Assembly (NCBI GenBank): GCA_938021675.1
Contig: CALIFY010000008.1
Span: forward strand, 1-55,077
Length of the DNA stretch: 55,077 nt
Reading direction: 5' to 3'
Source: an uncultured Acidimicrobiales bacterium
GTDB lineage: Bacteria; Actinomycetota; Acidimicrobiia; Acidimicrobiales; SZUA-35
A program made the position numbers and the translations under genes. Positions 7,553 to 16,238 of this stretch are shown piece after piece. Every line of letters starts with the position of its first letter. The first letter of the stretch is position 1. Below the pieces are notes generated by a model. It was given only the letters and a program-made list of their open reading frames with translations. It had not been told where the DNA came from and did not search any database.

Positions 7553-8410
7553 ATGTCTTCTGAGTGGTTCCGGGCCAGAGCGCTGAGCACCATCCTCGGC
7601 GTGCTCGTGCTCCTCGGAGCGGCCAGCGGACCGGTGGCTCTTTGGCTGACCCTCAACCGCGATCAACCTCCAGCGGAGTCCCGGCTCGACTATCCCGACA
7701 GTCGAGCCGGGACTGCTGGAGAATTCGCCTCCCTCTTCGTCGCCAGCTGGCTCCGAGGTGACGACCTTGGCTTCTTCAACCAGAACCTAACCGCCGATGA
7801 CTCCGGCCTATTGGTCGAACGGGTCGGAGCGGTCCAAACCATCGAACGAGGCCGGGGGTTGTTCGACGTCGTCGTCGCCGCCGACCTCGTCGAGTTCATA
7901 TCGGGTTCCGAAGAACAGTTCCGGCCGATCGGACTTCGTTTCTACTCGGTTGGCGTCGCCTTGGACGACGATGATGACCTTGTCGTACTCGGCCTCCCAT
8001 CGGTGGTAACCCGACCAGCAACGGCGCAAGCGCCGGCCCACGTCATCACCGAACTTCGTCGACCTGATGCCCCCGAGGTAGTCGACCTAGCGGGAACGCT
8101 CAGTGGATTTTTTGCTGCCTATCTGGCCGGCGACGGCGAGGTCGACCTTTTCGCCTCCCCCGGTTCGGAGATCGGTGCGGTGACCCCAACGCCGTTCGGT
8201 CAATCGACCGTCCAGCAGCTCGGCTGGTCGCCGGTACCCGGGGTGGACGATCCAGCCATCCGTCTCGTCAGGGTCATGGTCGACGCCATCTCGCCATCGG
8301 GTAGTCAAGAACTTGAGTATTCCCTGGTCGTCGCCGAGCGCGACGGTCGGTGGGAGGTCTCCCAAGTGCTGAACGCCCCCACCGTGTTCACAGACGGGAC
8401 GTCAGAGTGA
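7553..8410 (+). CDS. TcpC-like (VirB8-type) conjugation/secretion protein
   Basis: A 285-aa protein with one N-terminal membrane segment (residues 10-32) and an extracytoplasmic part containing two similar alpha/beta domains, each starting with an FASLFVASWL- or LSGFFAAYLAGD-like helix. This two-domain NTF2-like layout matches TcpC, the VirB8 counterpart of Gram-positive conjugation systems (Tn916 Orf13, pCW3 TcpC). Assignment rests on topology, helix patterns and the following genes rather than strict motifs. First gene of the rightward operon. Start ATG has only a weak AGG ribosome site. In TcpC systems this protein is an essential inner-complex scaffold. Confidence 0.7.
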   Translation: MSSEWFRARALSTILGVLVLLGAASGPVALWLTLNRDQPPAESRLDYPDSRAGTAGEFASLFVASWLRGDDLGFFNQNLTADDSGLLVERVGAVQTIERGRGLFDVVVAADLVEFISGSEEQFRPIGLRFYSVGVALDDDDDLVVLGLPSVVTRPATAQAPAHVITELRRPDAPEVVDLAGTLSGFFAAYLAGDGEVDLFASPGSEIGAVTPTPFGQSTVQQLGWSPVPGVDDPAIRLVRVMVDAISPSGSQELEYSLVVAERDGRWEVSQVLNAPTVFTDGTSE

Positions 8411-8465
8411 CGCCTCGACAGACCGAAGATCGACGGACGGAAGTTCGAACGAAAGGAGCGAGCCC

Positions 8466-8747
8466 ATGCTTGCATTGACCGACGCCCTTGTATACGAGGC
8501 AGGCCGCCTAACCAGTGTCGCAGTGATCGTGCTCGGCGTTGTCATCGCCTGGAAGGTGCTCCGAGAGTACCTCTTCAACGGTTTCAAGGCCGTCCTGGCT
8601 GCCATCATCGTCGGCGGTATCGCCCTCTGGGGCATCGTCGCCGGACCGGATTTCTTCCGGGATCAAGCCGAAAAGGAGGCAGACGCCATAGTCCAGGATG
8701 GCGTCAGCAACGTTCCCGCCATCAACTTGCCGGACTCCGATGACTGA
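8466..8747 (+). CDS. Small membrane protein of the secretion-like operon
   Basis: A 93-aa protein with two hydrophobic segments (residues 16-31 and about 39-60, AVLAAIIVGGIALWGIVAG) and an acidic C-terminus. Position between the TcpC-like and TcpE-like genes matches the small TcpD-type membrane protein of Gram-positive conjugation operons, but sequence alone does not prove it. The ATG at 8466 has a strong AAGGAG 7 nt upstream. Confidence 0.7.
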   Translation: MLALTDALVYEAGRLTSVAVIVLGVVIAWKVLREYLFNGFKAVLAAIIVGGIALWGIVAGPDFFRDQAEKEADAIVQDGVSNVPAINLPDSDD

Positions 8748-8778
8748 CCGTCGATCCAGCCCAAGCCGAGGCATATGA

Positions 8779-9249
8779 GTGATGGACCGCTCCGAGACGG
8801 TGTCGATACCGTGCCATAACTTCTCCGACATCCGGCGCCGGCCTCTGGTCATCGGAAAGCTCGACCAGGTCCGGCTGCCGTTCGTGGTGACCATGCCGCA
8901 ACTGGCGGTTGGCGCCCTCAGCTTCGGACTGTTGTTTCTGACCCGCCCCCTCTGGGGCGCGGTGATGAGCGACCGGCTACACATCGTGATCTTCGTCGTC
9001 GGACCGATACTCATCGCCCAACAGGTTTCCCGTACATCGATCGAAGGTCGACCGTTGTCAAAGGCAGCGATTGGTCTTTTTCGGCTCTGGACGGCGCCTC
9101 GACACGGCGAACTCAACGGCCGGCGACTCCCGCCTCCCACCACCGACAACCTGACCGTTCGGCCATTGCTGGATATTCGCCCCCGGAAACGGCAGCGTGG
9201 CGGCCCACGATCCGAGGGCCAACGACAGAAGCGGGGCGCCAGACTATGA
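8779..9249 (+). CDS. TcpE-like conjugation membrane protein
   Basis: A 156-aa protein with two adjacent hydrophobic segments (about 35-60, VVTMPQLAVGALSFGLLFL, and 68-82, HIVIFVVGPILIA), a conserved-looking basic loop (RTSIEGRPLSKAAIGLFRLWTAP) and a basic C-terminus. This is the layout of the TcpE family (Tn916 Orf17-like). GTG 8779 lies 7 nt after GAGG; ATG 8782 is the next codon. The stop overlaps the start of the ATPase gene by 4 nt, indicating translational coupling as in Tn916-type operons. Confidence 0.75.
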   Translation: MMDRSETVSIPCHNFSDIRRRPLVIGKLDQVRLPFVVTMPQLAVGALSFGLLFLTRPLWGAVMSDRLHIVIFVVGPILIAQQVSRTSIEGRPLSKAAIGLFRLWTAPRHGELNGRRLPPPTTDNLTVRPLLDIRPRKRQRGGPRSEGQRQKRGARL

Positions 9250-12200
9250 ATCTGATGCCGGTCGAGATGTTCGACCACATCGTCATCAATACCTCGGGAA
9301 AATCGTGGGCGGTATTCGAGCTGCAAGAACCGGCGGGAATGACCTCATACCGTTTCCATTCGGATGCGGCCACGATCAACTACGCAGCCCAAATCGCCAC
9401 GTGGATCCGAGGGCTGCCGCTCGAAGCCCGGCTCCTCTCCGTGGCGAGCCCTATCTCGCCGGAACACATGGCCAGGGCGGTCAGCTCAGCCCCTCATTTG
9501 ATCGCTCAGGTCAATCGGCGACGGCATGATGCGCTCACCCTGGAGGCGGAACGGGCAGCGAAGCACGCAGAAGAACGGCCGGCCCACCGCCGCTCCCATT
9601 TCCTCTGCGTAACCCTGGACTCCGCCGACAACTTCCGCTCATCGGCTATCGAAGCGATAACCCAGGTGTCGCAACTCATCGGGCGGCGCCGTGCCCCATC
9701 GTCGGCGGCCCGCCGAAAAGAGTTGCTGGCCACCGCCGAACTCACCCAGGCGTCGCTCGGCCCCCTGGTACGCCCAGCCAGCGCCCACCAGGTGCGCTGG
9801 CTGATGCAACGGGCCGTGTGCCGGGGGCTGGTCGATCAACCGGAACCACCGAAACCTCCCCGACCTGGCCGCTCCCGGAATGACTCGACGCAGTCCGACC
9901 GTTCATCGGGACGGCCCCGTCCGCCTACCTCATATCCATCAAAGCCGCTGCTCGATGCCACACTTATCGAAGGCGGGGAACGGCGGGCCGGTGGGTTGCC
10001 GAAACACCGGCAACTGTTACGGGTTGAGTCGACGAGTGGAGAATCGTTTCAGACGTCGCTGGTGTTGGCTTCCATGCCGCCGGAATGGAGCTTCCCGGAG
10101 AACGGCTACTGGTTGGCCGCCGCTGACGAGTTCGACTTTCCGGTCGATGTCACCGTCCGTATCTATTCGCCACCCCAACATGAGACCAAGAAACAGTTCC
10201 GACGGCGACACAAGGAACTGGCGTCTCAGCCCGACCAGTACGCCGGCACCAACACCGGAGTGCCCGACGCCGTACTGGAACTGATCGACCGATCGAACGC
10301 GGCGCAATCCAAACTCGAAGGTTCCCGACTCAATCGGATCCATCGAACCCTGACCTGCCTCACCGTTTCCGCTGACTCCGCAGATGAACTGAAACGACGG
10401 GTGGCGACCGTGCGAGCCGAAATGGCGGCCAACGGATTCGAGTTCCATACCCCGACCGGCGATCAACGAGACCTTTTCTTCCTCGGCCTGCCCGGCACCG
10501 CGGTTCGACCGGGCGGCGTGGTTGCCGACTACGACCAGGACCTGACGGCGGAAGCGATCGCCTCGGGATTGCCCGGGTTTACCCCCGAGCTTGGTGATGA
10601 TCGAGGGGCGTACCTCGGGCATCGGATCGACACCGGACCGCCGCTTCCGGTGCTGCTTTCTCCTTCGGTCACCACAAGCGCGTCGACTATGGGATTTGGC
10701 GCATCAGGTGGAGGAAAGTCCTTCACGGCAAAGACCATCGCGCGCCAGGAACTTATCGGCGGCGCTCAAGTCGTCGCCATCGACCGAACAAACCGTGGCG
10801 AGTACGTCCAGTTCGCCAGCGGCCTCCCCGAATTCCTGTCGAGCGAAGTGGTCGACCTCTCCGGCGAAGCCAATATCTCGCTGTGTCCCATGTCGACCTT
10901 TCCGCCTGAGGATCGAGTCGAGATTACGACCAGTTTCCTTTGCCTGCTCGCCGGAGTTGGCGCCAGGACCATGGAGAGCGCTCGCATCGCGCAAGCCGTC
11001 GAGTTCGTCGCCGATCACGAAGCTCGCACCGGTCGATCGTGCGCCACCGGCGACGTGCTCGACGTTCTACGGGTTTGGGGTGGCGGCGGAGGGTCCGATC
11101 TTCGGGCCGAAGACCGGTTGGTCAAAGACGCCGGAACGGGCAGCGATGGCGAATCGCTATCGCGAGACCTCTACTACCGCATCGCTCCCCTAGCCAGGAC
11201 CCGATTCGCCCAACTGGCCTTCCAGCCCGGTACCGGCGTGTCGGTACAAGGCGCCGATCTCATCGTCCTCCACGCCAGAGGCCTGGTACTTCCATCGAAG
11301 GACGAACTCCGTTCCGGCGACGACCTCGACGCATCCAAGGCGGCCAGCATCGCCATGGTCTACCTGCTCATGGCGCTAGCGGACACGATCGGCAACACAC
11401 CAAACCGGCTCAGTTCGATCATCCTCGATGAAGCGTGGGCCTTCCTCGATTCGTCATTCGGGATCGATCTGGCCAACCGGGTCCTCCGAGACGGACGGAA
11501 GGACTTCAAGAAGCTTCAATTGTGGTCCCAGCACCCCTCCGATGCCCCAACCGATCTGTTGAACATGGCATCAAACGTGTTCCTCAGCAGACAGGTCGAA
11601 GGGGCCGGTGCGACCGCCCTGAAAATGGTCGGCGCCGAATCTTCTCCAGAACTGATCTCCATGGTTGAACAGCTCGGCATAGGCGAGATGATCATGCGAG
11701 ACGAATACGGTCGCTTGGGGGTCATTAAGGTTGCTCCACCCGCTGACCCCCGAGTGGCTGAGTCGTTCGATACTCGACCACAGTCCGGGGACAATGCACC
11801 ACCGGTTCCACGCGCTGCGGTCGAGTCGAACGGCTGGATCGACGCCGGTCTCGACCCGATACCCAGCCTGCCCGTTTCGCCGATCGGCGAACTCCCTCCC
11901 GGCAACGAGGCGGACACGGTCGATGCCGCTTCAGACACGATCCGGCTGAGCCGAGGGGCGGCGGCGGCACTGATCGAATCGGTGCCGGAGCTCGCCGGTG
12001 AACCCCTCGACCACGGCCAGTATCGAAACACCGATCGGGCCGAGGAACCGAACGGCTCGATCGCCGACCAACACTTCGGCCTCGAACTCGAACCGGACGA
12101 TAGTGACCCCGGTGAACTCGAACCGAACGAACTCGAACCGAGTGAACTCGAATCTAGCGAACTTGAATCTGGTGGGTCTGAGACAGACGACGCCGATGGT

Positions 12201-12320
12201 CCCGACGAAGATCACGATAGCGAAGTGAGCGACGACCTCTTCGAACGGCTCGGTCAACCGAAACGACGACAGTCTCGACGACGCCTCGACGTCGGTACGT
12301 TCTCGGTGCCGAAGGAATGA
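9246..12320 (+). CDS. VirB4/TcpF-type secretion ATPase
   Basis: A 1024-aa ATPase, the likely motor of the type IV secretion-like module. Residues 1-470 are the VirB4 N-terminal region. The P-loop GASGGGKSFT is at 485-494 and a Walker B with conserved SSIILDEAWAFLD is near 725. The AIDRTNRGEY segment after the P-loop is typical of VirB4/TraG-like ATPases. Beyond about residue 830 the protein is a disordered acidic tail of about 190 residues with repeated ELEP(N/S) pentapeptides, longer than in usual VirB4 proteins. ATG 9246 overlaps the upstream stop by 4 nt. No relaxase or coupling ATPase accompanies it. Confidence 0.85.
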   Translation: MNLMPVEMFDHIVINTSGKSWAVFELQEPAGMTSYRFHSDAATINYAAQIATWIRGLPLEARLLSVASPISPEHMARAVSSAPHLIAQVNRRRHDALTLEAERAAKHAEERPAHRRSHFLCVTLDSADNFRSSAIEAITQVSQLIGRRRAPSSAARRKELLATAELTQASLGPLVRPASAHQVRWLMQRAVCRGLVDQPEPPKPPRPGRSRNDSTQSDRSSGRPRPPTSYPSKPLLDATLIEGGERRAGGLPKHRQLLRVESTSGESFQTSLVLASMPPEWSFPENGYWLAAADEFDFPVDVTVRIYSPPQHETKKQFRRRHKELASQPDQYAGTNTGVPDAVLELIDRSNAAQSKLEGSRLNRIHRTLTCLTVSADSADELKRRVATVRAEMAANGFEFHTPTGDQRDLFFLGLPGTAVRPGGVVADYDQDLTAEAIASGLPGFTPELGDDRGAYLGHRIDTGPPLPVLLSPSVTTSASTMGFGASGGGKSFTAKTIARQELIGGAQVVAIDRTNRGEYVQFASGLPEFLSSEVVDLSGEANISLCPMSTFPPEDRVEITTSFLCLLAGVGARTMESARIAQAVEFVADHEARTGRSCATGDVLDVLRVWGGGGGSDLRAEDRLVKDAGTGSDGESLSRDLYYRIAPLARTRFAQLAFQPGTGVSVQGADLIVLHARGLVLPSKDELRSGDDLDASKAASIAMVYLLMALADTIGNTPNRLSSIILDEAWAFLDSSFGIDLANRVLRDGRKDFKKLQLWSQHPSDAPTDLLNMASNVFLSRQVEGAGATALKMVGAESSPELISMVEQLGIGEMIMRDEYGRLGVIKVAPPADPRVAESFDTRPQSGDNAPPVPRAAVESNGWIDAGLDPIPSLPVSPIGELPPGNEADTVDAASDTIRLSRGAAAALIESVPELAGEPLDHGQYRNTDRAEEPNGSIADQHFGLELEPDDSDPGELEPNELEPSELESSELESGGSETDDADGPDEDHDSEVSDDLFERLGQPKRRQSRRRLDVGTFSVPKE
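12114..12173 (+). repeat. Four 15-bp coding repeats in the VirB4 tail
   Basis: Four tandem 15-bp units, GAACTCGAACCGAAC at 12114-12128 and three diverging copies to 12173, encode ELEPN-ELEPS-ELESS-ELESG in the acidic C-terminal tail of the ATPase. Such units are prone to copy-number change between strains. Confidence 0.75.
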
Positions 12321-12327
12321 GGCGTCG

Positions 12328-14154
12328 GTGATCGGTCGTCTACGTCGTCTTCGACCACGAGCTGTCGTCCCCGTGCTACTGGTCGGTGGCCTGCTGGTCC
12401 TCTCCGCCACTTCGGCATCGGCCGAAACCGCGACCGACTCCGAATCGAGCGAGACGACTACCGGTCAACCGGCCGAGTCCGGACCGGAAACCACGACGAC
12501 CACCACCGCCGAAACCGACGATCCCGTCCCATGCGAGGTGGCGATGGTGGTTGGGTGCGTCGCCACCGTCGACGGCCCAGACGGATCGAAACCGGTCACC
12601 CTACAAATCGCTGGTGACGGGGCTAGCGCCGACGATGAGGAAGAGACCACCGAGGGCCAAAGCCAAGGTGGTCAAACCGGCGAAGACGACGAGCGGCCGG
12701 TCCAATCCGGCATCGATCCTTGGGAGCGCGGCGGTCTCCGATCCAACTTCGGCACACAGTCAATCCCGATTTCTCACTATCAAATCGGAGCGGACGTCAC
12801 CGGACTCCTCGGCGTGCCGGACCCACTCGACTCGTTCGTCGCCTCCCAGACCAACTGGGCATTTACCACCACAACGTTCCTCGTGATCCTGGCCACTAAC
12901 GCCCTGCAATGGGCGTTTGACTTCCCCCTAGCCGAAGATCTCATCGGCGACGCCGGTGTGCTGGCACAAACCTACACGGTCGACTTCTTCGGGTTCGGTC
13001 TTTCCACCTCGGTCTACGGTTTGGCGTTGACGGTCACGATGATCTTTGCCGGGTTCAAGGCGGTAACCAAAGGCATGATCGCCGCGGGGAGCGAAGTGCT
13101 CTTGGCCTTCGCGGCCTACGTGGTTCTCATGGTGCTGACCCTTACCTCGGGTTTCGGTGATCTCGGCCTCAACGTGGCCAGACTCAGCTCCGATGTCTCC
13201 GGAAGCATCGCCGAATTCGCCGCCGGCGATTCCAGCCAAGAAGAATGCGCCGAAGACATCGCTCCGGCCTCGATAGCGGGCGCAGAAGCGAGCACCGTAC
13301 CGGACGAAAACTCGACGGCCTCATCGTCGACATCGGCGGGTTCATCAGCGTGCAGTTTCGGGTATGCCATGCAGCGGAGCCTGGTCGAGATGCCATATCA
13401 AAACCTGCAATGGGGTCAGGTACTCACCGGTGTTCCCGGCAAGGAACGTTGTGCCGAGATCAACCTGGAGCTGCTACGAGAAGGCCCGTGGGGCAACAGC
13501 GATGAGCCTCGAGAACGGATGGGAGCCGAGGCAGCGTGTAAAGAGAACGCCGATTTCAATCATCAGGCAACGTACATCCGCCTCGGTATCGCCTCGGCAC
13601 ACACCGTGGCCGCCGCCACGGTCACCCTCTTGATCTTGGTGGTGTGCGCCATGTTGTTGTGGCAGCAAGTCAAGCTTCTGTTCCTTACCGTCACCATGCC
13701 ACACGCTCTCGTTTTCGCCATCCTCCCCGGCCGGAGCCGGAAGGTTGCGTGGCAGTGGATCGAACAACTCGTTGGCGTGATCGTCCGCACCGTCATCTTG
13801 TCGCTCGGTCTCGTCGTCTGGCTGTCGTTGTTCTCGTTGATCGTCCACGAACAGCTCACGTTCCGCGGCATTTTCCTCTCGTTCTTTGCTTCTATCGCCA
13901 TGGCGGTCTCCGGGTTCTACGGCCTTCATCGACTCGGGAGTATGACAAGAGGCATCACGCCCGCCGTCGACCGGGTAAGCCGAGCCCGTTCCGACAGTTC
14001 CGATGGCGCCGGCCCATCTGGCGGCAGTGGGCCGACCAGCCCCGGAGCCTTGGTGGTCGCCCGCCAGGCCCAATCAACGTTTCGGTCCATCCGGCCTCGA
14101 CCAGCCAGCTCTGGCCTCAACGGGCGTGAGCGCGAAAAGACGTTGGTGAGATGA
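12328..14154 (+). CDS. Polytopic VirB6/TcpH-like membrane protein
   Basis: A 608-aa protein with a cleavable signal peptide (ends near SATSASAET, residue 34), a Thr/Glu-rich extracellular stretch to about 175, then at least six membrane segments (about 182-207, 228-262, 265-280, 415-450, 480-505, 510-535). A Cys-containing extracellular loop of roughly 130 residues separates the two groups of helices. This resembles the VirB6/TrbL/TcpH channel component of secretion systems. GTG 12328 has GAGG 5 nt upstream, and the stop overlaps the next start by 4 nt. The family call is by topology and operon position. Confidence 0.65.
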   Translation: MIGRLRRLRPRAVVPVLLVGGLLVLSATSASAETATDSESSETTTGQPAESGPETTTTTTAETDDPVPCEVAMVVGCVATVDGPDGSKPVTLQIAGDGASADDEEETTEGQSQGGQTGEDDERPVQSGIDPWERGGLRSNFGTQSIPISHYQIGADVTGLLGVPDPLDSFVASQTNWAFTTTTFLVILATNALQWAFDFPLAEDLIGDAGVLAQTYTVDFFGFGLSTSVYGLALTVTMIFAGFKAVTKGMIAAGSEVLLAFAAYVVLMVLTLTSGFGDLGLNVARLSSDVSGSIAEFAAGDSSQEECAEDIAPASIAGAEASTVPDENSTASSSTSAGSSACSFGYAMQRSLVEMPYQNLQWGQVLTGVPGKERCAEINLELLREGPWGNSDEPRERMGAEAACKENADFNHQATYIRLGIASAHTVAAATVTLLILVVCAMLLWQQVKLLFLTVTMPHALVFAILPGRSRKVAWQWIEQLVGVIVRTVILSLGLVVWLSLFSLIVHEQLTFRGIFLSFFASIAMAVSGFYGLHRLGSMTRGITPAVDRVSRARSDSSDGAGPSGGSGPTSPGALVVARQAQSTFRSIRPRPASSGLNGREREKTLVR

Positions 14155-14861
14155 AGTGGTTCGTCGGATCTGCGGCCAGTCGGCGCCTGGCCATCAATCC
14201 GTACCGAGTGGTAGCGGCCTACGCAGCCCGCAACCCGCGCCCGGTGATGGTTGGTGGCGGGGTCATTCTGGGAACGATGGCCGTGATGTTGCTGATCGTG
14301 GTCTCCTCGGTTCAGGCGTTCTTTGCCATGTCCCAGCAGAGCACCAACAACACCAGGAACCAACTATTGGTCAATGGCCAGGACTCGACGATTCTCGGAG
14401 GGAGTGGCGGCTCGGATGGTCAGGTTGTACCGGCAACGTCCGGGAGGCAACCGACCGAACCGGTCGGACGAGAACAAACGACGAGCGTCCACGGAATTCA
14501 GGTGCACGTCTCGATCGCCGCAAACGTCAAGGCGCTCATCGACGACGCTGCGGCAGACGGCATCACGCTAAGCGGCTGGGGTTGGCGGGACCCAAAAACC
14601 CAGATCCGGTTACGCCGGCAACACTGTGGGACAAGCCACTACGCCATCTACGACATGCCGTCGTCTCAGTGTCGTCCACCGACGGCCCGGCCCGGCCGTT
14701 CTCAGCACGAACGTGGACTGGCTATCGATTTTACATACAACGGAGGCTCCATCTCGACCCGACGCAACGCCGGGTTTCGCTGGTTGGACGCCAACGCCGC
14801 AAAGTACGGCTTCAAGAACCTAGCGAGTGAACCATGGCATTGGTCGACGACGGGACGATGA
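14151..14861 (+). CDS. Membrane-anchored M15 (VanY-like) peptidoglycan peptidase
   Basis: A 236-aa protein: membrane anchor at about 33-58 (MVGGGVILGTMAVMLLIVV), a flexible linker to about 105, then an M15B/VanY D-Ala-D-Ala carboxypeptidase-like domain. The zinc motif SQHERGLAIDF (184-194; H186 and D193) and the catalytic/ligand motif EPWHW (227-231; E227, H230) are intact. In Gram-positive conjugation operons a wall hydrolase (TcpG, VirB1-like) opens peptidoglycan for the channel; here an M15 enzyme occupies that slot instead of the usual NlpC/P60 or lysozyme-like enzyme. Overlaps both neighbours by 4 nt. Confidence 0.85.
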   Translation: MKWFVGSAASRRLAINPYRVVAAYAARNPRPVMVGGGVILGTMAVMLLIVVSSVQAFFAMSQQSTNNTRNQLLVNGQDSTILGGSGGSDGQVVPATSGRQPTEPVGREQTTSVHGIQVHVSIAANVKALIDDAAADGITLSGWGWRDPKTQIRLRRQHCGTSHYAIYDMPSSQCRPPTARPGRSQHERGLAIDFTYNGGSISTRRNAGFRWLDANAAKYGFKNLASEPWHWSTTGR

Positions 14862-15328
14862 CGATGGCGGAGCGAGTACGACACCTCCGACCGGTCGATG
14901 CAAGACCGGAAGGTACGGACGCCGAGACCGAATCGGGAACAGACCCAGCTGGTGATACCACGCCGGCATCGAACCTGCTTCATGGGCCAAGCGAAAAGCG
15001 GGTGTTCCTGTTGACCGCCTTCCGCCACCCCGGCCTGACCCCGGACGGTGGGCCCATCACCGGGATGGCCGAGGACGTGTTGGCGGTGATCGGCATGGAC
15101 GGCCCCCGGCAGCGATTCGAATGGGTTGGCACCGACCAGCTGGACTCGATCGCCAACCCCGCGTTGATTACCCCGGTCGAGGTTCGACTGGCGTTGCCGT
15201 CACCCTGGCACGTCGACGACCCCGAGATGGCGACCGGGTTGGTTCCCCTCGACGCTGGTCAGCTTGGAGATGGCACGCTCGACGAGGATGTCGACCACCT
15301 ACTCGCTGAGCTTTCGATCACCCGCTAA
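14858..15328 (+). CDS. Hypothetical protein, last gene of the secretion-like operon
   Basis: A 156-aa soluble protein with an acidic disordered N-terminus (to about 40) and a compact C-terminal domain (RVFLLTAFRHPGLTPDGGP; EWVGTDQLDSIANPALITPVEVRLALP). No signal peptide or membrane helix. The ATG at 14858 is used because it overlaps the preceding TGA as ATGA; an earlier in-frame ATG at 14834 would overlap more. Not recognised. Its stop is 4 bp from the stop of the convergent pilus operon. Confidence 0.65.
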   Translation: MTMAERVRHLRPVDARPEGTDAETESGTDPAGDTTPASNLLHGPSEKRVFLLTAFRHPGLTPDGGPITGMAEDVLAVIGMDGPRQRFEWVGTDQLDSIANPALITPVEVRLALPSPWHVDDPEMATGLVPLDAGQLGDGTLDEDVDHLLAELSITR

Positions 15329-15341
15329 ACGATCAATCGTT
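15328..15341. terminator. Palindrome at the junction of the two convergent operons
   Basis: AACGAT CA ATCGTT, a 14-bp palindrome with a 2-nt centre, spans the 4-bp gap between the stops at 15328 and 15333. It is the only structured element at the junction. It is too short a loop for a good hairpin and may not terminate; a protein-binding site is an alternative. Confidence 0.3.
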
Positions 15342-16238
15342 GACCGCTTGGATCTCCCCGACCTGGACGCTCTGGGCTGTCGTTCGTTCCAGGTTCGGGA
15401 ACGGACCGTACGAGCCAGGGGCGTTTGTCTCCACAGCAACCTCAAAGCTGACCGTGGTGTTTACCTCGTATGCATTGCCGGCCGCTCCCGCCGATGAGGT
15501 CTTGTAGGTGTAGCTGCAGTCGGAGGCCGCATCGTCTAGGCCAGTTTGCCAGATCGTGCCCGGATTGTCGCAGGAGACGACCGATCCGTCACCCATATCC
15601 CAGTCGGCCTGAAATGGGGTGACGGTGGCGGTCACCGTCACCCGACCAGCTGAGGCGATCGCCGATCGCGGCACCCAGTACCCAGGATCGATCGCTAGCC
15701 ACGATTGGAGCTGGGCGTAATGCAGCTCAGCTGGCGTCATGGCCAGTTCGGGTTCCGGTGGATCAACTTCATCGAGCGCTTGCTGCATGAGGCCGGCGAT
15801 GTTGATGGCCGGGCCGCCCTCGGGAACGACGGTGATCACACCATCGCAGGTCACCTCATACCATCGGCCGGTCGGTGAAAAGTGCCGCATGAAGGTGGGC
15901 AAGCTGGAATTCAGATCGGTTGGACCACCGGCGAACGGGACATTCCCAACACCGGAACCGACGATGCGGACCCAGTCGCGGTTGACCGGTTGGGTGAAGT
16001 CATCCTCGACCACGATGCGAACGTTGCTCGTGGTGCACGACGAGCCACCGTTGCCCTCACCTTCGGACCCGACCGGCAACCAACCAGTCTCTGCTCGCAC
16101 CGTGACGGAACCGGAACTCACGCCCGACTCACCGTAGTCGCGTGGCGATGGCCCACCGTCTTGGGCTCCGGCCGCCGAGGCCGATCCCAAGAGTGCCGCC
16201 CCGATGGTCGGAAGTATTAGGAAGCGTAGGAAGCGCAT
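15333..16238 (-). CDS. Secreted protein at the end of the Tad operon
   Basis: A 301-aa exported protein with a signal peptide (MRFLRFLILPTIGAALLGSA, cleavage near SAAGAQD). The C-terminal part has a PKD-like turn (VTPFQADWDMGDGSVVSCDNPG) and four Cys residues likely in disulphides. The ATG at 16238 has GAGGGG 8 nt upstream and overlaps the previous gene by 22 nt; the longer start at 16292 would place basic residues before the signal. It could be a pilus-associated or surface protein; the position as last gene of the operon is the only functional clue. Confidence 0.75.
   Translation of the reverse strand: MRFLRFLILPTIGAALLGSASAAGAQDGGPSPRDYGESGVSSGSVTVRAETGWLPVGSEGEGNGGSSCTTSNVRIVVEDDFTQPVNRDWVRIVGSGVGNVPFAGGPTDLNSSLPTFMRHFSPTGRWYEVTCDGVITVVPEGGPAINIAGLMQQALDEVDPPEPELAMTPAELHYAQLQSWLAIDPGYWVPRSAIASAGRVTVTATVTPFQADWDMGDGSVVSCDNPGTIWQTGLDDAASDCSYTYKTSSAGAAGNAYEVNTTVSFEVAVETNAPGSYGPFPNLERTTAQSVQVGEIQAVND

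Noticed and set aside
7553-15328. The secretion-like operon as an integrative conjugative element
   Set aside because: No relaxase, coupling protein, integrase or flanking repeats; base composition like neighbours. Kept as an orphan secretion system instead.
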